Part shown: in pieces, positions 43,982 through 47,760 of the stretch | Numbering within the stretch: position 1 is the stretch's first letter | How the letters are laid out: each line of letters opens with the position of its first letter | Assembly (NCBI GenBank): GCA_017305055.1 | Contig: JAFKMZ010000064.1 | Span: forward strand, 1 to 47,760 | Length of the DNA: 47,760 nt | Direction of reading: 5' to 3' | Origin: Lysobacterales bacterium | Lineage (GTDB): Bacteria > Pseudomonadota > Gammaproteobacteria > Xanthomonadales > Rhodanobacteraceae | Position numbers and translations under genes: made by a program | The notes under the pieces: model-generated | Told to the model about the DNA's origin: nothing | Databases searched by the model: none | What the model saw: only the letters and a program-made list of their open reading frames with translations

Positions 43982-44431
43982 ATGGGCACGATTCCACTCA
44001 GCGCGACGCTGGCCGACCAGCACCGGCAGATCGATCACGGCGTGCAAGGCATCGTCGACGGCTACGGCAACCTCGACGCGCTGGCCGCATCGCTGGCACT
44101 GCTGCGCCGACACCTGTACCTGGAAGAGGCACTGCTGTTCCCGCCCCTGGTCGAGGCCGGGCTGGCCATGCCGGTGTTCGTGATGAAGCGCGAGCACGGC
44201 CAGATGTGGCCGCTGCTGGTGGCCCTGTCCGCGGCGTGCGGCGCGGCAACGCCGGTGGCGACACTGTGCGAGCCGGCGCGCCAGCTGTTCCAGCTGCTGC
44301 AGATACACAACACCAAGGAAGAGCAGATCGTCTACACCGCGGCCGACCGCCTGGACGATGCCGCCCTGGCCGAGGCCATCGGCCAGGCCAGCGTACCCGG
44401 GGACTGGGTGTGCGCAACGGCGCCGCACTGA
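43982..44431 (+). CDS. Hemerythrin domain protein
   Basis: 149 residues, a four-helix bundle with a di-iron ligand pattern. The His and acidic ligands lie in LADQHRQIDHGVQG, LLRRHLYLEEALLFPPL, VMKREHGQMWPLL and LLQIHNTKEEQIVYT. Such HHE proteins bind O2 or sense oxidative or nitrosative stress. The ATG at 43982 has GAGGAG upstream. The next gene starts 18 nt after its stop, so the two are probably co-transcribed. Confidence 0.9.
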   Translation: MGTIPLSATLADQHRQIDHGVQGIVDGYGNLDALAASLALLRRHLYLEEALLFPPLVEAGLAMPVFVMKREHGQMWPLLVALSAACGAATPVATLCEPARQLFQLLQIHNTKEEQIVYTAADRLDDAALAEAIGQASVPGDWVCATAPH

Positions 44432-44448
44432 CGCCGGAAGCGTCGCCG

Positions 44449-45297
44449 ATGGCAACGCAACACCAGCAAGCCCACGGGTCCGGCACGTTGTTCGTCCTGG
44501 GCGCCGCCGATCCGGAAATGCACGCCATCGAGGAGCTGCTCGCCGGACTCAACGCGCCGTTCGTGTTCGCCACCGTCGGCGCGAAGCGGGTGTATCCGGG
44601 CAATGCCTATCGGGCCGCCATGCCGGCCGTGGCGATGGCTGCCCTGCATGGCGGCGAAGACGTCTATCTGGTGGAGTGCATCGGCGATGCGCCGCGTGCC
44701 GCACGGCGCATCGACCACCATCGCCCGGGCGATCCGGGCTACGGTCGGCCGCCTGCCGGATTCTGGGCCGCCTCCAGCATCGGGCAGACGGTGGCGGCGC
44801 TGCACGCGCGGCTGGCGCGCGAGGTCGAGGTGACGCCGGCCATGCGCCTGGTGGCCGCTGCCGACCATTGCCTCGGTGCCGCCTACCGTGGCGAATGCCC
44901 GGGGATCGAACCGGGCGCGCTGCTGGCCTGGCACGTGGCCTCACGCGCCGCCTTCGAACGGCGCTCAGGCGAGGCGCTGCTGTGCGACGTGGAAGCCTCG
45001 CGGTCCGCCTTGCGCCACGCGCCACGAGTGCTCCTGGCGGCGGACGTCGAGGTCGCCGACATGCGTACCCAGGCGGCTCCCGAGCTGCTGCTGGCCGCGG
45101 CCCGTGAAGGCCAATGCTGCCTGTCGGCGGTCACGGCCCGCGACGGGCGCACCAAGATCGGCTGCCTGGTCGGGTCGCCGCGGCAGGTCTCCGCCTTCAT
45201 GCAGTCGTGGGCACCGGCGCAGCACCTGGTGGACATCTACGGCGACCCGGTGCGCGGCTTTGCCGGAGCGTACATCGCCGCCGCCACGCCTGATTGA
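44449..45297 (+). CDS. Conserved-looking protein of unknown function, DHH-like motif
   Basis: 282 residues. I do not recognise the family. The middle carries YLVECIGDAP, then RRIDHHRPGDPGYGRPPAGFWAASSIGQTVAAL, which resembles the DHH motif of DHH-type phosphoesterases, and a later AAADHCLGAAYRGECPG. The other DHH motifs are not clear. The C terminus has LSAVTARDGRTKIGCLVGSP and HLVDIYGDPVRGFAGAYIA. No signal peptide or membrane helix. The start is the ATG at 44449; the frame is open upstream but overlaps the hemerythrin gene there. Confidence 0.7.
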   Translation: MATQHQQAHGSGTLFVLGAADPEMHAIEELLAGLNAPFVFATVGAKRVYPGNAYRAAMPAVAMAALHGGEDVYLVECIGDAPRAARRIDHHRPGDPGYGRPPAGFWAASSIGQTVAALHARLAREVEVTPAMRLVAAADHCLGAAYRGECPGIEPGALLAWHVASRAAFERRSGEALLCDVEASRSALRHAPRVLLAADVEVADMRTQAAPELLLAAAREGQCCLSAVTARDGRTKIGCLVGSPRQVSAFMQSWAPAQHLVDIYGDPVRGFAGAYIAAATPD

Positions 45298-45444
45298 CCC
45301 CAGAGACACCGCGACGTGCGCGCCAACGCGAGGCACCCGACGCGACTTGAGTTCGATGTGCCGCAGACGCATGTGTTTTGTGTTGTCACTCCAGCACGGC
45401 GCTGCGCGCCAGCGCCGCCTGGCTTCAATGCGAGGAGTCCTGCG

Positions 45445-46068
45445 ATGCGTCATTTGTTGCAACACGCGGTTTTTGCCGCAGTCACCGACCCGGCCAACGG
45501 CGGCGGCGCCCCTGCCGGCCTGGTCACCTACACGCTCGACCCGGGGCATACCGAGGTCGTCGCGCGCTGGAATCATTTCGGCTTTTCCACCCCGGCCGCG
45601 ATATTCTGCCAAGTCAAGGGCACGCTGGCCTACGACGCCGCCCAACCCGAGCGCTCGCGGGTGGAGGTGAGCATCCCGGTGGCCAGCATGCACACGACGG
45701 TGCCGAAGCAGGACGAGCACCTCCGCAGCGCGGAGTTCTTCGACGCGGAAAAATATCCCGAGATCCATTTCCAGAGCACCAAGGTCGAGCGCGGCCCTGC
45801 GGAGGACCAGTTGCTGGTGACCGGCACGCTCAGCATCCACGGCGTCAGCAAGCCGGTGACCCTCGACGTGCACGTCAACCAGGTCGGCGTGCATGGCATG
45901 CACAACGTGCCGGCTGCCGGCTTCGACGCCACCGCGCAGGTCAACCGCTCGGCGTTCGGCATCGGCGCCTTCGCGCCGGCGGTAAGCGACCGCATCGACC
46001 TGCGCATCACCGCCGAGGCAATCGAGAGCAAGGCCTGGGCGGCCATCGAACAGGCACACGCGGGCTGA
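45445..46068 (+). CDS. YceI family protein
   Basis: 207 residues. The lipocalin-like YceI domain covers nearly the whole chain: VTYTLDPGHTEVVARWNHFGFSTPAA, then VEVSIPVASMHTTVPKQDEHLRSAEFFDAEKYPEIHF, then LLVTGTLSIHGVSKPVTLDV. These proteins bind isoprenoid-like lipids and are mostly periplasmic. Here the 25 residues before the domain (MRHLLQHAVFAAVTDPANGG) do not form a convincing signal peptide. The ATG at 45445 has GAGGAG upstream and is the best start. Confidence 0.9.
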   Translation: MRHLLQHAVFAAVTDPANGGGAPAGLVTYTLDPGHTEVVARWNHFGFSTPAAIFCQVKGTLAYDAAQPERSRVEVSIPVASMHTTVPKQDEHLRSAEFFDAEKYPEIHFQSTKVERGPAEDQLLVTGTLSIHGVSKPVTLDVHVNQVGVHGMHNVPAAGFDATAQVNRSAFGIGAFAPAVSDRIDLRITAEAIESKAWAAIEQAHAG

Positions 46069-46114
46069 GCAGCGACAGCACCGGACGCTGGCGACGCTGG
46101 CGGCGGTGCGACGC

Positions 46115-47077
46115 TCAACGACGCTTGCGTGGGTGCGGTGCAGGCCGCTCATGCCCCGCCGCTGCGCAGCGCCCGGCCACGGTCTGTCGCAGCAGCTCGG
46201 CCAGGCGCACTACGCCGGGGCTGGCGTAGTCGCTATCGGCAAACGCCAGGTACAAGTCGGCATAGCGCTCGGCACCGGTCTCCAGTTGCAGCTGCTTGAG
46301 CCTGCCTGCCGCCAGCTCGTCGCGCACGACGTCCTCGGGGTACCAGGCAAAGCCGAGGCCCATGCACGCCGCGCGGATCGAGGTGGCCTTGTGGCTGACG
46401 GTCCAGCGCGCCTCCGCCGCCAGCCAACCGGCATCGCGCTTGCGGCTGGCCCCGGAGTCACGGATGACCAGTTGCCGATGGCGGCGCAAATCGCGCTGCG
46501 TCACCGCGCGGCCCAGGCGCTGCAGCGGATGGTTCGGCGCGGTCACGGCGATGATACGCAGGCGCAACAGGGGATCTCCCAGGAAACCCTGCGGTACGGT
46601 GCCGGTGATCGCCAGGTCGGCATGGCGCCCGGTCAGCGCCTCCTCGGTGCCCCCGAGCACGGTCTCGAACAGCTCGACGCGGGTGGCCGGCCATTCCTTG
46701 CCGAAGCGCTGCAGGGCCTGCAGCAGCAGCCAGGTCGGAAAGACCGTCTCGACCGCCAGGCGCACTTCGGCCGCACCGCCCTTGGCCAGCTCGACGGCGG
46801 CGGCTTCCAGCGCCGCCGCCTCGTCCAGCAAGGCGCCGGCGCGGCGGTACAACACCTGGCCGGCCGCGGTCAGCGCCGCCTTGCGCCCATGCGCCTCGAA
46901 AGCCTTGACGCCGAGCGCCTGCTCCAGCTTCTGCACCGCGTAGGTGATCGCCGACTGGCTCTTGTGCAGCTGCCCGGCCGCTGCCGCGTAGCTCCCGGCT
47001 TCCACCACGGCACGCAGGGCCCGCCAGTGTTCCAGTGGGACACGCGGCCCACGACGATCGCCTGCAGGTATATTCAT
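46115..47077 (-). CDS. LysR-family transcriptional regulator
   Basis: 320 residues. The N-terminal winged HTH is [41 protein letters not shown], followed by the LysR effector domain (about 95-300). The start is the ATG at 47077 ([10 protein letters not shown]); a TTG at 47119 would add an unlikely leader. It is divergent from wrbA with a 104-nt gap, the usual layout for a LysR protein controlling the neighbouring gene. Confidence 0.93.
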   Translation of the reverse strand: MNIPAGDRRGPRVPLEHWRALRAVVEAGSYAAAAGQLHKSQSAITYAVQKLEQALGVKAFEAHGRKAALTAAGQVLYRRAGALLDEAAALEAAAVELAKGGAAEVRLAVETVFPTWLLLQALQRFGKEWPATRVELFETVLGGTEEALTGRHADLAITGTVPQGFLGDPLLRLRIIAVTAPNHPLQRLGRAVTQRDLRRHRQLVIRDSGASRKRDAGWLAAEARWTVSHKATSIRAACMGLGFAWYPEDVVRDELAAGRLKQLQLETGAERYADLYLAFADSDYASPGVVRLAELLRQTVAGRCAAAGHERPAPHPRKRR

Positions 47078-47094
47078 CAACTTATCCAATGAAT
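47072..47094. promoter_or_regulatory. ATTCAT-N11-ATGAAT palindrome, probable LysR site
   Basis: A perfect 6-bp inverted repeat with an 11-bp spacer has the T-N11-A geometry of LysR operators. It covers the start codon of the LysR gene, so binding would favour autorepression. Further inverted pieces (CAAAC and GTTTG, 47124-47145) lie closer to wrbA and could be an activation site. Confidence 0.5.
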
Positions 47095-47181
47095 AACTGG
47101 ACAATTTTGCGCTATTCAATCAACAAACGTAATTGTAGATTGTTTGCATTGGCCATGGGGCCAGGCACGCGGAGCGACGAC

Positions 47182-47760
47182 ATGGCAAAGGTATTGGTTC
47201 TGTACTACAGCAGTTACGGCCACATCGAGCAGCTGGCCCAGGCCGAGGCCGAAGGCGCCCGCCGCGCCGGTGCCGAAGTCGCCATTCGCCGCGTGCCCGA
47301 AACCGTGCCGGCGGACGTCGCCGAGCAGGCGCACTTCAAGCTCGACCAGCAGGCTCCGCTCGCCAGTGTGGCCGAGTTGCCCGAGTACGACGCGATCATC
47401 TTCGGCACGCCCACGCGCTTCGGCAACGTCGCCGCGCAGATGCGCAGCTTCCTGGACCAGACCGGCGGCCTGTTTGCCGCCGCCAGGCTGGCCGGCAAGG
47501 TGGGCAGCGTATTCACCAGCTCGGGCCAGCAGCACTGGGGCCAGGAGACCACGATCAAGTCCTTCCACAACCTGCTGTTCCACCATGGCTTCGTGGTGGT
47601 TGGCGTACCGCCGACCACGCCCGGGCTGCACGTGATCGACGAGGTCAGCGGTGGCTCGCCCTACGGCGCCAGCACCATTGCCGGCGCCGACGGCTCACGT
47701 CAGCCCAGCGCCAACGAGCTGGAGATCGCGCGTGCCCAGGGCGAGTACGTGGCACGCATC
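47182..47760 (+). CDS. wrbA: WrbA-type NAD(P)H:quinone oxidoreductase, 3' truncated by window
   Basis: 193 codons are visible and the frame is open to the right edge, so only a few residues are missing (WrbA is about 200). WrbA is a flavodoxin-fold FMN enzyme reducing quinones by two electrons, limiting redox cycling. Matching segments are [23 protein letters not shown] (FMN phosphate loop), [46 protein letters not shown] and [20 protein letters not shown]. The ATG at 47182 has GGAG eight nt upstream. It is divergent from the LysR gene, its likely regulator. Confidence 0.94.
   Translation, partial: MAKVLVLYYSSYGHIEQLAQAEAEGARRAGAEVAIRRVPETVPADVAEQAHFKLDQQAPLASVAELPEYDAIIFGTPTRFGNVAAQMRSFLDQTGGLFAAARLAGKVGSVFTSSGQQHWGQETTIKSFHNLLFHHGFVVVGVPPTTPGLHVIDEVSGGSPYGASTIAGADGSRQPSANELEIARAQGEYVARI

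Overview
This is a GC-rich chromosomal window that reads as a gammaproteobacterium of the Xanthomonadales (Lysobacterales), probably Xanthomonadaceae or Rhodanobacteraceae. Three things point there: a fused aspartate kinase/diaminopimelate decarboxylase (a hallmark of this order), a probable MurL glutamate epimerase (the alternative D-Glu route described in Xanthomonas), and hairpin-rich intergenic repeats of the kind scattered through these genomes. There are no rRNAs, tRNAs, CRISPR arrays, transposases or prophage blocks that I can recognise. Most of the window is core chromosome, with two more accessory stretches at about 18.7-31.8 kb and 32.8-39.8 kb. Genes are tightly packed, and long overlapping antisense ORFs (a GC-bias artefact) were discarded.

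Layout. 0-0.4 kb: hairpin repeat region. 0.4-4.4 kb (minus): lysAC then murL, linking lysine and peptidoglycan precursor metabolism. 4.7-7.5 kb: a membrane-anchored proline-rich protein and convergent recQ. 7.6-9.8 kb (minus): an alkyltransferase-like DNA repair protein and a PiT phosphate transporter with its DUF47/PhoU-like partner. 9.9-14.3 kb: a CorC/HlyC-type membrane protein convergent with a secreted M14 metallopeptidase. 14.5-16.1 kb: a small self-regulated operon (membrane protein plus winged-helix regulator, with a near-perfect palindrome between the -35 and -10) and a secreted DUF1579-like protein. 16.1-17.6 kb: fetAB-like iron exporter. 17.8-18.4 kb: Cu/Zn superoxide dismutase lipoprotein.

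18.7-25.2 kb (plus): an OmpR-family two-component pair whose sensor kinase is split by a one-base frameshift, followed by a four-gene DevBCA/MacAB-like export operon (outer-membrane factor, FtsX-type permease, ATPase, HlyD-type adaptor). 25.3-28.1 kb: alpha/beta hydrolase, two SMR/EamA-like half transporters and a DegT-type aminotransferase in one tight transcription unit. 28.7-31.6 kb: a subtilisin-type autotransporter with a lipobox, followed by a decayed remnant resembling a PEP-CTERM tail.

31.9-38.7 kb (minus): gluQ, then the most interesting locus. This is a compact set of HAD phosphatase, class III aminotransferase, stand-alone acyl carrier protein, stand-alone ketosynthase, FemAB/GNAT-like acyltransferase and an arginase-fold hydrolase. 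I read it as an uncharacterised pathway making a small acylated amino compound on a carrier protein; the hydrolase/SMR/DegT unit 5 kb away could belong to the same pathway. 38.8-41.5 kb (minus): a signal-less peptidoglycan-binding/chitosanase-like protein and an esterase lipoprotein. 41.7-47.8 kb: trmJ and divergent suhB, a UBP zinc-finger protein, a hemerythrin, an unknown protein, a YceI protein, and a LysR regulator divergent from wrbA, which runs off the right edge.
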